A program made the position numbers and the translations under genes. DNA of 64,000 bases, taken from the NCBI RefSeq assembly GCF_036311905.1, contig NZ_JAZDCH010000018.1:62001-126000 (forward strand), given 5' to 3'. Each line of letters begins with the position of its first letter. Position 1 is the first letter of the stretch. This DNA comes from Brachybacterium sp036311905. Its GTDB lineage: Bacteria > Actinomycetota > Actinomycetes > Actinomycetales > Dermabacteraceae. Below are positions 1 to 8,914 of this stretch, in pieces. The notes under the pieces were generated by a model. It saw nothing but the letters and a program-made list of their open reading frames with translations, did not search any database and was not told the origin of the DNA.

Positions 1-1
1 C

Positions 2-1486
2 GAGGGCGAGGAGGTCCCCCGGGGGAGCGCGGAGCTCACGGTCCCGACGGACGCCCGCGTGCACGGCCCGGTCGAGATCGCGCTGCGCGGCCCGTCCCAC
101 GGGAACCCCTTCGTGGACGTCGAGCTGGAGGCGCGGGTTGAGGGCCCCACCTCCAGCCTGCGGGTGGGCGGCTTCTACGACGGCGACGGACGCTACCTGC
201 TGCGCTTCCTCCCCGAGGAGCCCGGCACCTGGCGCCTCGTCACCTCCTCGACTGCCCGCTCCCTCGACGGGATCAAGGGCTCCCTCGAGGTCTCGGCCGA
301 GCCGGCCGGGCCGGGCGCGGTGCGGGTCGCGGACCGCTTCCACTTCGCGCACGCCGACGGGACGCGGCATGTGCCGCTCGGCACGACGGCCTACGCGTGG
401 ACGCACCAGGGGCAGGAGGTCCAGGAGCGGACCCTCGCCGCCCTGGCGTCGAGCCCCTTCACCAAGATCCGGATGTGCGTCTTCCCGAAGGCGTACCTCT
501 ACAACACCGAGGACCCCGAGCGCTTCCCCTTCCCCCGCGCGGAGGACGGCGAGGGCTTCGACCTGACCCGCTTCGACCTCGAGTACTTCCGGCACCTGGA
601 GTCCCGGATCCGCGACCTGGACGCGCTGGGCATCCAGGCGGATCTCATCCTGTTCCATCCCTACGACCGCTGGGGCTTCGCCGAGCTGGGCCGCGCCGCC
701 GACGACCGCTACGTGCGCTACCTCGTGCGGCGCCTGGCCGCGCTGCCCAACGTGTGGTGGTCGATGGCCAACGAGTTCGACCTGATGTGGACCAAGGCGG
801 AGGAGGACTGGGAGCGGCTGGCCGCGATCGTGGTCGCGGAGGATCCCTCCCGCCATCTGCTCTCGATCCACAACTGCCTGCGCTTCTACGACTACTCGCG
901 GCCCTGGATCACCCACTCCAGCACCCAGCGGATCGACGTCTACCGCACCGCGGAGAACGTCACCGAGTGGCGCGAGCAGTGGGGCAAGCCGGTGGTCGTC
1001 GACGAGTGCGCCTACGAGGGCGACCTCGACCAGGGCTGGGGCAACATCACCGGAGAGGAGATGACCCGGCGCTTCTGGGAGGGGGCGGTGCGCGGCGGCT
1101 ACGTCGGCCACGGCGAGACCTATTTCCGCGAAGACCATGAGATCTGGTGGTCCAAGGGGGGCGACCTGCACGGCACCAGCCCCGACCGCATCGCCTTCCT
1201 CGCCCGGATCCTCGCCGAGGCGCCCGGCGGGGTCCTCGAGCCGCTGCCCTCGGAGTGGGACACCCCGTGGGCGGGCGTCGCCGGCGAGCACCTCCTGCTC
1301 TACTTCGGCTTCAACCGGCCGCGCTTCCGCACCGTGCGGCTTCCGGAGGGGCGCCGCTACACGGTCGACGTCCTCGACACCTGGGGCATGACGATCGAGC
1401 GCCTGCCGGAGACCGTCGAGGGCAGCGCCACGATCCCGCTGCCCGCGCGCCAGTTCATGGCGCTGCGCTTCATCGCGGTGCCGTGA
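2..1486 (+). CDS. DUF5060/DUF4038-type glycoside hydrolase (5' partial)
   Basis: The frame is open to the left edge, so the true start lies outside the window; the GTG at 59 is internal. The visible N-terminal ~100 residues resemble the beta-sandwich DUF5060 domain. A TIM-barrel glycosidase domain of the DUF4038 kind follows. WWSMANEFD (Glu codon 773-775) and VVDECAYEGD (Glu codon 1004-1006) look like the acid/base and nucleophile glutamates of clan GH-A enzymes. The last ~90 residues resemble a DUF5605 C-terminal sandwich. The substrate cannot be read from the sequence; a plant or fungal glycan is likely, since a GH3 enzyme and an esterase follow. It converges on the LacI gene with a 34-bp gap. 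Assignment to the fold is secure, specificity is not. Confidence 0.8.
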   Translation, partial: EGEEVPRGSAELTVPTDARVHGPVEIALRGPSHGNPFVDVELEARVEGPTSSLRVGGFYDGDGRYLLRFLPEEPGTWRLVTSSTARSLDGIKGSLEVSAEPAGPGAVRVADRFHFAHADGTRHVPLGTTAYAWTHQGQEVQERTLAALASSPFTKIRMCVFPKAYLYNTEDPERFPFPRAEDGEGFDLTRFDLEYFRHLESRIRDLDALGIQADLILFHPYDRWGFAELGRAADDRYVRYLVRRLAALPNVWWSMANEFDLMWTKAEEDWERLAAIVVAEDPSRHLLSIHNCLRFYDYSRPWITHSSTQRIDVYRTAENVTEWREQWGKPVVVDECAYEGDLDQGWGNITGEEMTRRFWEGAVRGGYVGHGETYFREDHEIWWSKGGDLHGTSPDRIAFLARILAEAPGGVLEPLPSEWDTPWAGVAGEHLLLYFGFNRPRFRTVRLPEGRRYTVDVLDTWGMTIERLPETVEGSATIPLPARQFMALRFIAVP

Positions 1487-1520
1487 GCGGTCAGGCAGTG
1501 GGCGCTCAGTCGGTGCGCTC

Positions 1521-2543
1521 TCAGTCCATGCGGACAGGCGCCGCCGTCTCCCGCTCGACGAGGACGGCATGAGCCGGGCCCGGGAGGGGGACCGCGGGGT
1601 CCTCGCCCGGGCCCGCCTCGATGATCGCCTGCGCGGCGTCGAAGATGCCGCGGGAGTAGCTCGCGATGTCGAGGGAGACCGTGGTCAGCGGCGGATCGAG
1701 GTAGGCGGCCATCGGCTCGTCGTCGATCCCGATCACCGAGAGCTGGCCGGGGACGTCGATGCCCTCCGCCCGCGCGGCGCGCAGCAGCGCCCCGGCCCAG
1801 AAGTCGTTGTAGCAGGCGACCCCGTCGACCGGTTCGTCGCCCGAGCGCCACTCGCGCAGCACGGCGCGCAGCGGCTCGAGCTGCTCGGTGGTGACCATCA
1901 TCGGATGCGCCGAGACGGGCGGCTCGGGCAGGCCCGCGGCGAGGGCCAGCTCCCGCACCGCCTCCTGCCGATCGCGGGCGAACACGGCGAGGTCGTCTTC
2001 GGCGGCGCCGAGATAGGCGATGCGCCGGCAGCCCGCTGCGAGGAGCCGCTCGACCTGCAGCCGGCACACGATCGTCAGCCCGTCGGCGTCCCGCAGCCGC
2101 GCCCAGCCGTCGACGTGCGGGATCCCGCTGCGCTCGAGGATCGCCGCGACCTCGCGGGAGAGCGGCATCGAGGTCTCGATCAGCTGCGGCTGCAGATGCG
2201 CGATCGTCGCCTCGAGCGCGGCCGCGTCCCCGGACTGGAACGTCACGACCGAGTAGCCGCTCTCCGCCGCGTAGCGGGTCAGCGCGTCGGTGAGCTCGCC
2301 GAGATTGCGGCCGAACGGCATCGCGGTGCTCACCTGCAGGATCACCGGCGGGAGCTTGCCGCGCAGGGCCCGGGCGCTCGCGTTGGGCACGTAGGAGAGA
2401 GCGCGCGCCGCCTGCTGCACGCGGCGGCGGGTGGACTCGGGGATCGACTGGTCGGCCCGGTTGTTGAGCACGTAGCTGACGGTCGCCCGGGAGACCCCGG
2501 CCCGCTTCGCCACGTCGGCGCTGGTCGCGCGCTTGCTCCTCAT
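1521..2543 (-). CDS. LacI-family transcriptional regulator
   Basis: The 340-residue protein begins with a LacI helix-turn-helix (about residues 5-25, TSADVAKRAGVSRATVSYVL) and hinge helix (ALRGK region). A periplasmic-binding-protein-like effector domain follows. The ATG at 2543 was chosen over a frame start at 2612 because it lies directly before the HTH and has a GGAGGAGC ribosome site 9-16 bases upstream. It is transcribed away from the GH3 gene, so it probably controls the glycosidase/esterase genes 2792-6229 and itself in response to a sugar. The effector is unknown. No perfect LacI operator was found in the 250-bp divergent region. Confidence 0.93.
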   Translation of the reverse strand: MRSKRATSADVAKRAGVSRATVSYVLNNRADQSIPESTRRRVQQAARALSYVPNASARALRGKLPPVILQVSTAMPFGRNLGELTDALTRYAAESGYSVVTFQSGDAAALEATIAHLQPQLIETSMPLSREVAAILERSGIPHVDGWARLRDADGLTIVCRLQVERLLAAGCRRIAYLGAAEDDLAVFARDRQEAVRELALAAGLPEPPVSAHPMMVTTEQLEPLRAVLREWRSGDEPVDGVACYNDFWAGALLRAARAEGIDVPGQLSVIGIDDEPMAAYLDPPLTTVSLDIASYSRGIFDAAQAIIEAGPGEDPAVPLPGPAHAVLVERETAAPVRMD

Positions 2544-2615
2544 CCCGCTGGGCTCCTCCGCTGGACGGGCTCGCTGCGGCCCGGTCGTCGAGCCCCGGCG
2601 GCCGACGGACACCCG

Positions 2616-2621
2616 ATCCTA
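2616..2621 (-). promoter_or_regulatory. putative -10 box of the LacI gene
   Basis: TAGGAT on the minus strand, about 70 bases before the chosen ATG at 2543. It fits the TAnnnT pattern of actinobacterial -10 elements. No convincing -35 was seen 17 bases upstream. Confidence 0.4.
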
Positions 2622-2791
2622 GCGTCCACGGGCCGTCGACCGGGGCGCCCGCCCCGGGGCGTCCTCGCGCGCCGGGGTGACCGCCCCCGTCGGCCGCCCC
2701 GTCGACCCGCCCGCCGCGCCCGACGACGACCGACCCACTGATCACCCCACCCGCCGCATCCTCCCGCCCCGAGACCCAGGAGTCACCGACC

Positions 2792-4648
2792 ATGACCGCT
2801 CGCCCCGTCCCCGCCACCGCCGTCGCCGCCGACGGCACGATCTTCCGCGACCTCGACCACGACGGCGTGATGGCGCCCTTCGAGGACCCCCGGCTCGGCG
2901 CGGCCGAGCGCGCCGCGGACCTCGCCGGCCGCCTCACCCTCGAGGAGAAGGCCGGGCTGCTCTTCCACGCGATCGTGGAGACCTCGCCCGACGGCACCCT
3001 CGCCGAGGGCGGTGGCCGCATCGCCGAGCGCGGCATCCGCGAGATGGTGCTGGAGCAGGGCATCGTGCATGTGAACGTCCATGCCCTCCCGCCGACCGCG
3101 CGGCTCGCGGCCCGCTGGGCGAACGCCGTCCAGGCCCTCGCGGCGGAGGGTCGCTTCTCGATCCCGGTCACGATCTCCACCGACCCGCGGCACTCCTTCG
3201 CCGAGAACGACGGCGCCGCCTTCTCCGCGGGCGCCATGTCCGCGTGGCCGGAGCCGCTGGGACTGTCGGCCCTCGACGACCCCGAGGAGGTGCGCCGCTT
3301 CGCGGACGTGGCCCGCCGCGAGTACCGCGCCGTCGGCCTCCACGCCGCCCTCCACCCGCAGATCGACCTCGCGACCGAGCCGCGCTGGGGCCGCCAGTTC
3401 CACACCTTCGGCCCGGACGCCGAGCGGGTCTCGCGGATGGCGGAGGCCTACCTCGACGGCTTCCAGATCGGTCCCGAGCTGGGGCCCGAATCGGTGGCCT
3501 GCATGGCCAAGCACTTCCCGGGCGGGGGTCCGCAGCTCGACGGCGAGGACCCCCATTTCCCCTATGGTCGCGAGCAGGTGTACCCGGGCGGGCAGTTCGA
3601 GCTCCACCTCGAGCCCTTCCGCGCCGCGATCGCCCGCGGGGTCTCCGCGCTCATGCCGTACTACGGGATGCCGGTCGGCCTGGTCCGGAACGGCGAGGCG
3701 ATCGAGGAGGTCGGCTTCGGCTTCAACCGCCAGGTGCTCACCGGGATCCTCCGCGAGGAGCTCGGCTACGAGGGCGTCATCTGCACCGACTGGGGCCTGC
3801 TGACCGACACCGTCGCGATGGGCCTGCCGCTGCCGGCCCGTGCCTGGGGCGTCGAGCACCTCGACCTCCCCTCCCGCGCGCAGAAGGCGCTCGAGGCCGG
3901 GGTGGACCAGTTCGGCGGGGAGCAGTGCCCCGAGGTCATCGTGGAGCTGGTCCGGGCAGGGCGCGTCGCCGAGGAGCGGCTGGACGCCTCGGTGCGGCGG
4001 CTGCTCGAGGTGAAGTTCCGGCTGGGGCTGTTCGAGGACCCCTTCGTCGACGAGGACGCGGCCGAGCAGGTCGCCGGCGCCGCGGACTTCGTCGCCGCGG
4101 GCCGGGCGGCGCAGGCCGCCTCCACCACGGTGCTCGCCGATCCGCAAGGCCTTCTGCCGCTCGAGGGCACCGACCGACGGGTGTTCGTCGTCGGCCTCGA
4201 CGCCGAGGAGGCCGCCCGCCTGGGCGAGGTGGTGGACCGGCCCGAGGACGCCGACCTGGTGATCGTGCGCCTCGAGGAGCCCTTCGAGCCGCGCGCGGAC
4301 CTCTTCCTCGAGCCCTTCTTCCACCAGGGCAGCCTCGAGTACCGGCCCGGTCTCGTCTCCCGGCTGCGGATCCTCGCCGCCCACGCCCCGCTGATAATCG
4401 ACGCGACCCTGCTGCGCCCGGCGATCCTCGCCCCCGTCGCCGAGGTCGCGACGACGCTGGTCGCGACGTACGGCTCGGGCTCCGCGGCCCTCATCGACGC
4501 CCTCACCGGAGCGGTCCCGCCGCGCGGCACACTGCCCTTCGAGATCCCCGCCTCGATGGACGCGGTGCGGGCAGGGCTCGCTGACGTGCCCGGCGGCACG
4601 GCCGACCCGCTGTTCCCCGTCCGCCACGGCCTCGGCGCCCGCGACTGA
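2792..4648 (+). CDS. glycoside hydrolase family 3 (beta-glycosidase)
   Basis: A 618-residue GH3 protein with an AGGAG ribosome site 9 bases before the ATG. The N-terminal (beta/alpha)8 domain contains KHFPGGG (about residue 240) and VICTDWG, in which Asp333 corresponds to the GH3 nucleophile. The shorter C-terminal alpha/beta sandwich runs from about residue 430. There is no signal peptide, so it probably acts inside the cell on imported oligosaccharides. It follows the divergent LacI gene, and the carboxylesterase starts 21 bp downstream, suggesting co-transcription. At about 620 residues it is shorter than three-domain GH3 enzymes. The sugar specificity (glucoside, xyloside or N-acetylglucosaminide) is not readable. 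Confidence 0.9.
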   Translation: MTARPVPATAVAADGTIFRDLDHDGVMAPFEDPRLGAAERAADLAGRLTLEEKAGLLFHAIVETSPDGTLAEGGGRIAERGIREMVLEQGIVHVNVHALPPTARLAARWANAVQALAAEGRFSIPVTISTDPRHSFAENDGAAFSAGAMSAWPEPLGLSALDDPEEVRRFADVARREYRAVGLHAALHPQIDLATEPRWGRQFHTFGPDAERVSRMAEAYLDGFQIGPELGPESVACMAKHFPGGGPQLDGEDPHFPYGREQVYPGGQFELHLEPFRAAIARGVSALMPYYGMPVGLVRNGEAIEEVGFGFNRQVLTGILREELGYEGVICTDWGLLTDTVAMGLPLPARAWGVEHLDLPSRAQKALEAGVDQFGGEQCPEVIVELVRAGRVAEERLDASVRRLLEVKFRLGLFEDPFVDEDAAEQVAGAADFVAAGRAAQAASTTVLADPQGLLPLEGTDRRVFVVGLDAEEAARLGEVVDRPEDADLVIVRLEEPFEPRADLFLEPFFHQGSLEYRPGLVSRLRILAAHAPLIIDATLLRPAILAPVAEVATTLVATYGSGSAALIDALTGAVPPRGTLPFEIPASMDAVRAGLADVPGGTADPLFPVRHGLGARD

Positions 4649-4669
4649 CCCACCCGATCGGAGAGCACC

Positions 4670-6229
4670 ATGTACACGCAGAGCATCGTCACCACGCATC
4701 TCGGGCCGGTCCGCGGCCAGATTCTCGACGGCGTCCACACCTTCCTCGGCCTCCGCTACGGGAAGGACACCGGCTCGCGCCGCTTCCTCCCTCCCGAGGA
4801 GCCGGAGCCGTGGGCCGATGTCGCGAACGCCTTCCAGTACGGCCCGATGGCGCCGCAGCACGATCCTCGTAACCCCGTCGACCGGTCCACGAACCCGATC
4901 AACCGCATGATCGGGCTGACGGACAACCTCCCGGAGTCCGAGGACTGCCTGGTGCTGAACGTGTGGACGCCTCGGCCGGGCGCGGATGCCGACGGCGCCC
5001 CCGTGATGATCTGGGTGCACAGCGGCGGCTTCGCGACGAACTCCGGCTCCGCCCCCTCCACCGATGGAGCCCGGCTCGCCCGAGAGCACGGTGTGGTCGT
5101 GGTGAGCTTCAACCATCGCCTCGGTCCGCTCGGCTTCCTCCAGGTCACGGATGATCCCGAGTCTCCCTACGCCACCTCCGGCAACGTGGGGATGCTCGAC
5201 GTGGTCGCCGTGCTGCGCTGGGTGCGGCGGAACATCGCGGCCTTCGGCGGCGATCCGGGAAACGTGACCCTCTTCGGCCAGTCCGGCGGCGCCATGAAGA
5301 TCTCGACCCTGCTCGCGATGCCCTCCGCCCACGGCCTCTTCCACCGGGCAATCCTGCAGTCCGGGGCGACCACCGCCGTCCGCTCCGCCGCCCTCGCCCG
5401 CGAGGTCGGCTCCGAGCTGTACGCCGCCTCAGGGATCGCCGACGGGGATGCCGCCGCGCTCGCCGCCCTGCCGCTCGAGGACCTGATGATCGCGGCCCAG
5501 GACCTGATGGCGCGGCGCGGGCTGGCTGCGGCGGCGCCGGTGGTCGACGGGCGCATCATCCCCGCCCCGCCGCACGAGCCCGGCTCCGTCACGGCCGACG
5601 TCCCGCTGATCATCGGCGACCTCGACACCGAGTGCGCCCTGTTCCTCGGCGGCGCCGCCGCCGCGCTCCGCCCCCGCACCGATGCGGAGATCCGCGCGAG
5701 GATTGCCGCGGTCGCGGGGGAGGAGGCGGCCGATGCCCTGGTCGCGGCAGCGCGCGCCGCCCACCCGTCGGCCGACGGCTACGAGCTCTCCGTCGCCCTG
5801 TTCTCCGCGCTGCTGTTCACTGGCCCCGCCGAGGAGCTGGCCGCCCGCCACACCGCGCAGGGCACCTCGCCGGTGCACCGCTACCGGATCGCCTGGCGCA
5901 CTCCGGCGGGGGACGGGGCGCTGATGTCCCCGCACGAGATGGACGTGTCGCTGACCTTCGGGAACCTCGACGCAGCCGTCGGCCTCCACGCGGCGGCGCC
6001 CGAGGCGGCGGAGCTGTCCGCGACCCTGCGCTCCGCGTGGACCGCTTTCGCCCGCACCGGCAGCCCGCTCTCGGAGCGCACCCCGCTGTGGCCCGTCTAC
6101 GGGGAGGAGAAGCCGGTGCTGGTTCTCGCCCCGGAGCCGACGCTTGCCGCCGACGTCGACGGGGAGCTGATCCGCGCGGCGCAGGCCGTCCGGCTCGAGG
6201 GCGTCAACTGGTTCGCGGTCTTCGGCTGA
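4670..6229 (+). CDS. type-B carboxylesterase (alpha/beta hydrolase)
   Basis: A 519-residue protein of the carboxylesterase B/para-nitrobenzyl esterase family. The nucleophile elbow FGQSGGAMK puts the catalytic serine at Ser205; the DTECALF glutamate (Glu321) and MSPHEMD histidine (His422) fit the triad. The HSGGF segment around residue 120 fits the oxyanion hole. GGAGAG precedes the ATG. There is no signal peptide. It sits 21 bp after the GH3 gene, so the two are probably one operon, with the esterase perhaps removing acyl groups from the glycosides the GH3 enzyme cleaves. That coupling is inference; the fold and triad are visible. Confidence 0.9.
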   Translation: MYTQSIVTTHLGPVRGQILDGVHTFLGLRYGKDTGSRRFLPPEEPEPWADVANAFQYGPMAPQHDPRNPVDRSTNPINRMIGLTDNLPESEDCLVLNVWTPRPGADADGAPVMIWVHSGGFATNSGSAPSTDGARLAREHGVVVVSFNHRLGPLGFLQVTDDPESPYATSGNVGMLDVVAVLRWVRRNIAAFGGDPGNVTLFGQSGGAMKISTLLAMPSAHGLFHRAILQSGATTAVRSAALAREVGSELYAASGIADGDAAALAALPLEDLMIAAQDLMARRGLAAAAPVVDGRIIPAPPHEPGSVTADVPLIIGDLDTECALFLGGAAAALRPRTDAEIRARIAAVAGEEAADALVAAARAAHPSADGYELSVALFSALLFTGPAEELAARHTAQGTSPVHRYRIAWRTPAGDGALMSPHEMDVSLTFGNLDAAVGLHAAAPEAAELSATLRSAWTAFARTGSPLSERTPLWPVYGEEKPVLVLAPEPTLAADVDGELIRAAQAVRLEGVNWFAVFG

Positions 6230-6266
6230 GGTGTCGGGCGGGGGCCGTTTCCTCGGGGGCATCTGC

Positions 6267-6325
6267 CCGAGTGCTGCATGTGGACCGCTATGAGGGCGTG
6301 GTGACGGTCCAGATGCAGCACTCGG
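6267..6325. repeat. palindromic repeat family A, copy A1
   Basis: A 59-bp imperfect palindrome. The left arm starts CCGAGTGCTGCATGTGGACC and the right arm is its reverse complement with one mismatch over 21 bases; the loop is 17 bases. A shared upstream block with GTTTCCTCGGGGGCAT extends the direct repeat to about 90 bp. It lies between convergent genes (ends 6229 and 6690). No T-tract follows either arm. Confidence 0.9.
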
Positions 6326-6408
6326 TGCAGGGGCTGAGGGCGGGGCCGACCTATGGCCGCCGCCCGGGCTGAAAACCGGGGCGGGGGTCGTTTCCTCGGG
6401 GCATCCGC

Positions 6409-6467
6409 CCGAGTGCTGCATATGGACCGCTATGGGGGCGTGGTGGCGGTCCGGATGCAGCACTCGG
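6409..6467. repeat. palindromic repeat family A, copy A2
   Basis: The second 59-bp copy, 142 bp after A1, with the same arms and the same GTTTCCTCGGGG leader. Substitutions versus A1 fall both in the loop (TATGGGGGC) and in the arms (GCATATGGACC). Confidence 0.9.
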
Positions 6468-6513
6468 TGCGGGGGAGGGCCGGGGCGGGGGTCGTTTCCT
6501 CGGGGGCATCTGC

Positions 6514-6572
6514 CCGAGTGCTGCATGTGGACCGCTACGAGGGCGTGGTGACGGTCCGGATGCAGCACTCGG
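6514..6572. repeat. palindromic repeat family A, copy A3
   Basis: The third 59-bp copy, 105 bp after A2, again preceded by the GTTTCCTCGGGGGCAT leader. The rest of this 460-bp gap (6230-6689) is G-rich, low-complexity sequence with no credible gene. Confidence 0.9.
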
Positions 6573-6689
6573 TGCAGGGGCTTGCGGCAGGAGCTTGCGG
6601 CAGGGGCTGAAGGCAGGGCCGGGGGGTGAGGGCTGGCGGCAGGGGCCGAAGGCAGGTCGACGTCCGGTCCGCCGCCCCCGGCTGACGTC

Positions 6690-7508
6690 TCAGGCGGGGG
6701 TCGCGTCGGCCGACGGGTCGTCGCCGCCGGCCGCGCGCAGCAGGCGCGAGCGCGCCGTCTCCATGTGGGCGACCATCGCGGAGGCGGCGCGGTCTCCGTC
6801 GGCCTCCTCGAGGGCGGCGAGGATCGCGGCGTGCTCCTCGCCGGCCAGGTGCATGTCCCCGGGGTGGTGCACGGCGCGGTCGTTGTAGACCCGCAGCAGG
6901 GTGCGGGTGACGTCGAGCAGGTCCGTGAGCATCGGGTTCTCGGCGGCGCGGGCGAGGACCGCGTGGAACTCGGCGTCGGCGGCGACGAACGCCGTGAGGA
7001 CCGGGTCGGGGAGAGCCGCCTCCCCGTCGGCCGCCTCGTCCCCGTCGGCCGCCGCCACCGCGTCGCGCATCGCCGCCACCGACCCGCGCAAAGTCTCCAG
7101 CTGGGCGGCGTCGACCCGGCCCGCGGCGAGCCGTGCCGTGTAGCTCTCCAGGCCCGCGCGCAGCTCGATGAGCTGGGCGGTGTTCTTCTCGCCGATCATC
7201 AGGCCCCAGCGCAGGGTCTGCGGCAGCAGGTCGCTCGCCGCGCCGCGCAGGTACGTGCCGGAGCCCGGGCGCACGTCGACGATGCCCAGGATCTCGAGGG
7301 CGGCCAGCGCCTCCCGCACCGCGGAGCGGCCGACGCCCAGCGACGCGGCGAGCTGCCGCTCCGGGGGCAGGCGCGTGCCCACCTCGAGCTCACCGCCGGT
7401 GAACAGCTCGAGCAGACGGTGGGCGACCTGCGAGACGGGGGTCCCCGCCGGGACGGCCTGCAGCGAGGAGGCGATCGCAGCCGAGGAGTCGTCGGAGAAG
7501 ACGGGCAT
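6690..7508 (-). CDS. FadR-subfamily GntR regulator (FCD domain)
   Basis: A 272-residue protein. A winged HTH (about residues 25-95, with LPPERQLAASLGVGRSAVREAL) and the GSGTYLRG wing are followed by an all-helical FCD effector domain (about 110-250) containing the metal-site pattern of Asp/His residues (TAFVAADAEFHAVLA, NDRAVHHPGDMHLA). There is no Shine-Dalgarno sequence before the ATG, but a TAGGTT -10 box ends 6 bases upstream, so the mRNA is probably leaderless. FCD regulators usually sense sugar acids or organic acids. That fits the sugar-acid clusters at 10189-21159, which it may control; the xpaC-telA pair lies directly upstream. The target genes are inferred, not shown. Confidence 0.92.
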   Translation of the reverse strand: MPVFSDDSSAAIASSLQAVPAGTPVSQVAHRLLELFTGGELEVGTRLPPERQLAASLGVGRSAVREALAALEILGIVDVRPGSGTYLRGAASDLLPQTLRWGLMIGEKNTAQLIELRAGLESYTARLAAGRVDAAQLETLRGSVAAMRDAVAAADGDEAADGEAALPDPVLTAFVAADAEFHAVLARAAENPMLTDLLDVTRTLLRVYNDRAVHHPGDMHLAGEEHAAILAALEEADGDRAASAMVAHMETARSRLLRAAGGDDPSADATPA

Positions 7509-7514
7509 GGGAGG

Positions 7515-7532
7515 AACCTATCAACCGGTCGA
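7515..7532 (-). promoter_or_regulatory. leaderless promoter and LacI-like 12-mer before the FCD regulator
   Basis: On the minus strand TAGGTT (7515-7520) ends six bases before the ATG, placing the transcription start at the start codon. Directly adjoining it, 7521-7532 reads TCAACCGGTCGA on the plus strand, five of six pairs symmetric about a central CG, as in LacI-family operators. Related 12-mers occur at 35217 and 38920. A GGTCGACC core could also suit a GntR protein, i.e. autoregulation. Confidence 0.45.
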
Positions 7533-7667
7533 CCGTCTGCCGCCGGTCGCCCACCGTGTCGCCGGAGCGGGCTCGTCGGCGGTGCTCGGCGCACGCCGGG
7601 CCGGCCCCGCAGGCGGCCCCGCCCCGCAGGCGGGCCGGCCCCACTCTGCCGGTCCCGCCCGCGGCTT

Positions 7668-8894
7668 TCAGTCCTCGACGGCGAGGATGTCCGCGGCCGA
7701 CTGCAGCGAGGGCGCTCCCGTGCCGGAGCCCGCCTCGATGCCCTCGGCCTGCATCCGGTTCATGTACGGCTGGGCCCGCTGCACCTGCTGCTCGAGGGCG
7801 GTGACCGTGGTGAGGAAGTTCTGGTTGGCCTGGGCCCGGAAGGCGTCGATCCCGTCCATGGTGGTGAACAGGTTGTCGAAGGCGCGCTGCAGAGTCTCGG
7901 GGGAGACGCCGGAGGTCGCGGCCTGCTCCTGGATGCGCACGGTGTTCTGCGCGAGCATCTCCGAGGTGCGGTCGATGAGATCGTTCGTGGTCTTGTTGAC
8001 CGCGTCGATCTGGTCGAGCACGATCTTCTGGTTCTCGAGGGCCTGCGCCGTGATCACCGCGGTGCGCAGCGCCGTCACCGTGGTGGTGCGGGCTCGTTCG
8101 ACGCCCTGGGCGAGCTTGGTGTTGTTGTCCTCGATGAGGCCCATCGACAGGTACGCCTGCACGGTCACCGCGATCTGCGTGGCGACGTCCTGGCGGCGCT
8201 GGCGGACCGCGAAGAGCACGTCCCGCTCGAGGGCCGCGCCGACCTCCGGCCGCCCCTCGGCCTTCGCCTGCTCGGCGCGGGCGACGACCTGGCCGTCGAG
8301 CTGCTGCAGCAGCTGGGAGGCCTTCTGCAGGTTGCCGAGGTCTTCCCACAGGGAGCGCCGCTCGACGGCCAGCTCGGCGTTGTCGCGCAGCAGCATCTCC
8401 TGGCCGCGGCCGAGCGCCTGCAGCACCTCGTCGAGCTGCTTCTGGTTGGACTCGAAGCCGCGGAAGTAGCGCTTGGCTGCGCCGCGACCCGGCAGGAAGC
8501 CGAGCGCCTTCGTCGCGAAGGTGTCCGGCTTGGGGGCCAGGTCCTCCATGCGCGTGCGGAGGTCGGCGAGGCTCTTGGAGACCTTCTCCGAGGTGCCGGA
8601 TCCCTTCGCGTCCCGCAGCGACTGGTCCATGAAGCGCGAGGAGGTCGCGCCGGTGCGGTCGAAGGTCTTCTTGGCGACCGCGCCGATCGCGGTGACCTGC
8701 GCGGTGAACTCCTGGGAATGCGGGTTCAGCGCGGTGACGGTGTCGAGCCAGGTGCTCGCCTTGACCTCGAGCTCCTTCGACTGCTCCGGGGGCAGGTCGG
8801 AGAGCAGGGAGACGGCCTTCTCCTCGCTGATCTCCGCGACGGGTTCGGCGGCCTGGATCGCGGGGGCGGGGGTCGGGGGCTGCAGCTTGTCCAT
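7668..8894 (-). CDS. TelA/KlaA-like 'toxic anion resistance' protein
   Basis: A 408-residue, mostly helical protein of the TelA family. The conserved block around LFAVRQRRQDVATQIAVTVQAYLS (within residues 215-250) is followed by long coiled-coil-like helices ending near residue 390. The start at 8894 has AGGAG upstream; the frame extends far beyond it but matches no family there. It lies 20 bp after the XpaC-like gene, a pairing also seen in Firmicutes (xpaC-yaaN). Family members were linked to tellurite resistance on plasmids, but chromosomal copies are probably cell-envelope stress proteins. A tellurite phenotype cannot be inferred here. Confidence 0.88.
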   Translation of the reverse strand: MDKLQPPTPAPAIQAAEPVAEISEEKAVSLLSDLPPEQSKELEVKASTWLDTVTALNPHSQEFTAQVTAIGAVAKKTFDRTGATSSRFMDQSLRDAKGSGTSEKVSKSLADLRTRMEDLAPKPDTFATKALGFLPGRGAAKRYFRGFESNQKQLDEVLQALGRGQEMLLRDNAELAVERRSLWEDLGNLQKASQLLQQLDGQVVARAEQAKAEGRPEVGAALERDVLFAVRQRRQDVATQIAVTVQAYLSMGLIEDNNTKLAQGVERARTTTVTALRTAVITAQALENQKIVLDQIDAVNKTTNDLIDRTSEMLAQNTVRIQEQAATSGVSPETLQRAFDNLFTTMDGIDAFRAQANQNFLTTVTALEQQVQRAQPYMNRMQAEGIEAGSGTGAPSLQSAADILAVED

Positions 8895-8914
8895 CGGTTC
8901 TCCTCGGGCTCGGA

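Noticed and set aside
2783..5344. Very long open frame on the minus strand opposite the GH3 and esterase genes
   Set aside because: It is the antisense shadow of two well-supported genes, rich in Arg/His/Gly, with no recognisable domain. The same holds for long antisense frames at 10144-12150, 27152-29392 and 58538-60862.
6267..6572. Three evenly sized repeats that could suggest a CRISPR array
   Set aside because: Only three copies, each itself a long palindrome; spacing is 142 and 105 bp rather than uniform, intervening DNA is low-complexity, and no cas gene is near.
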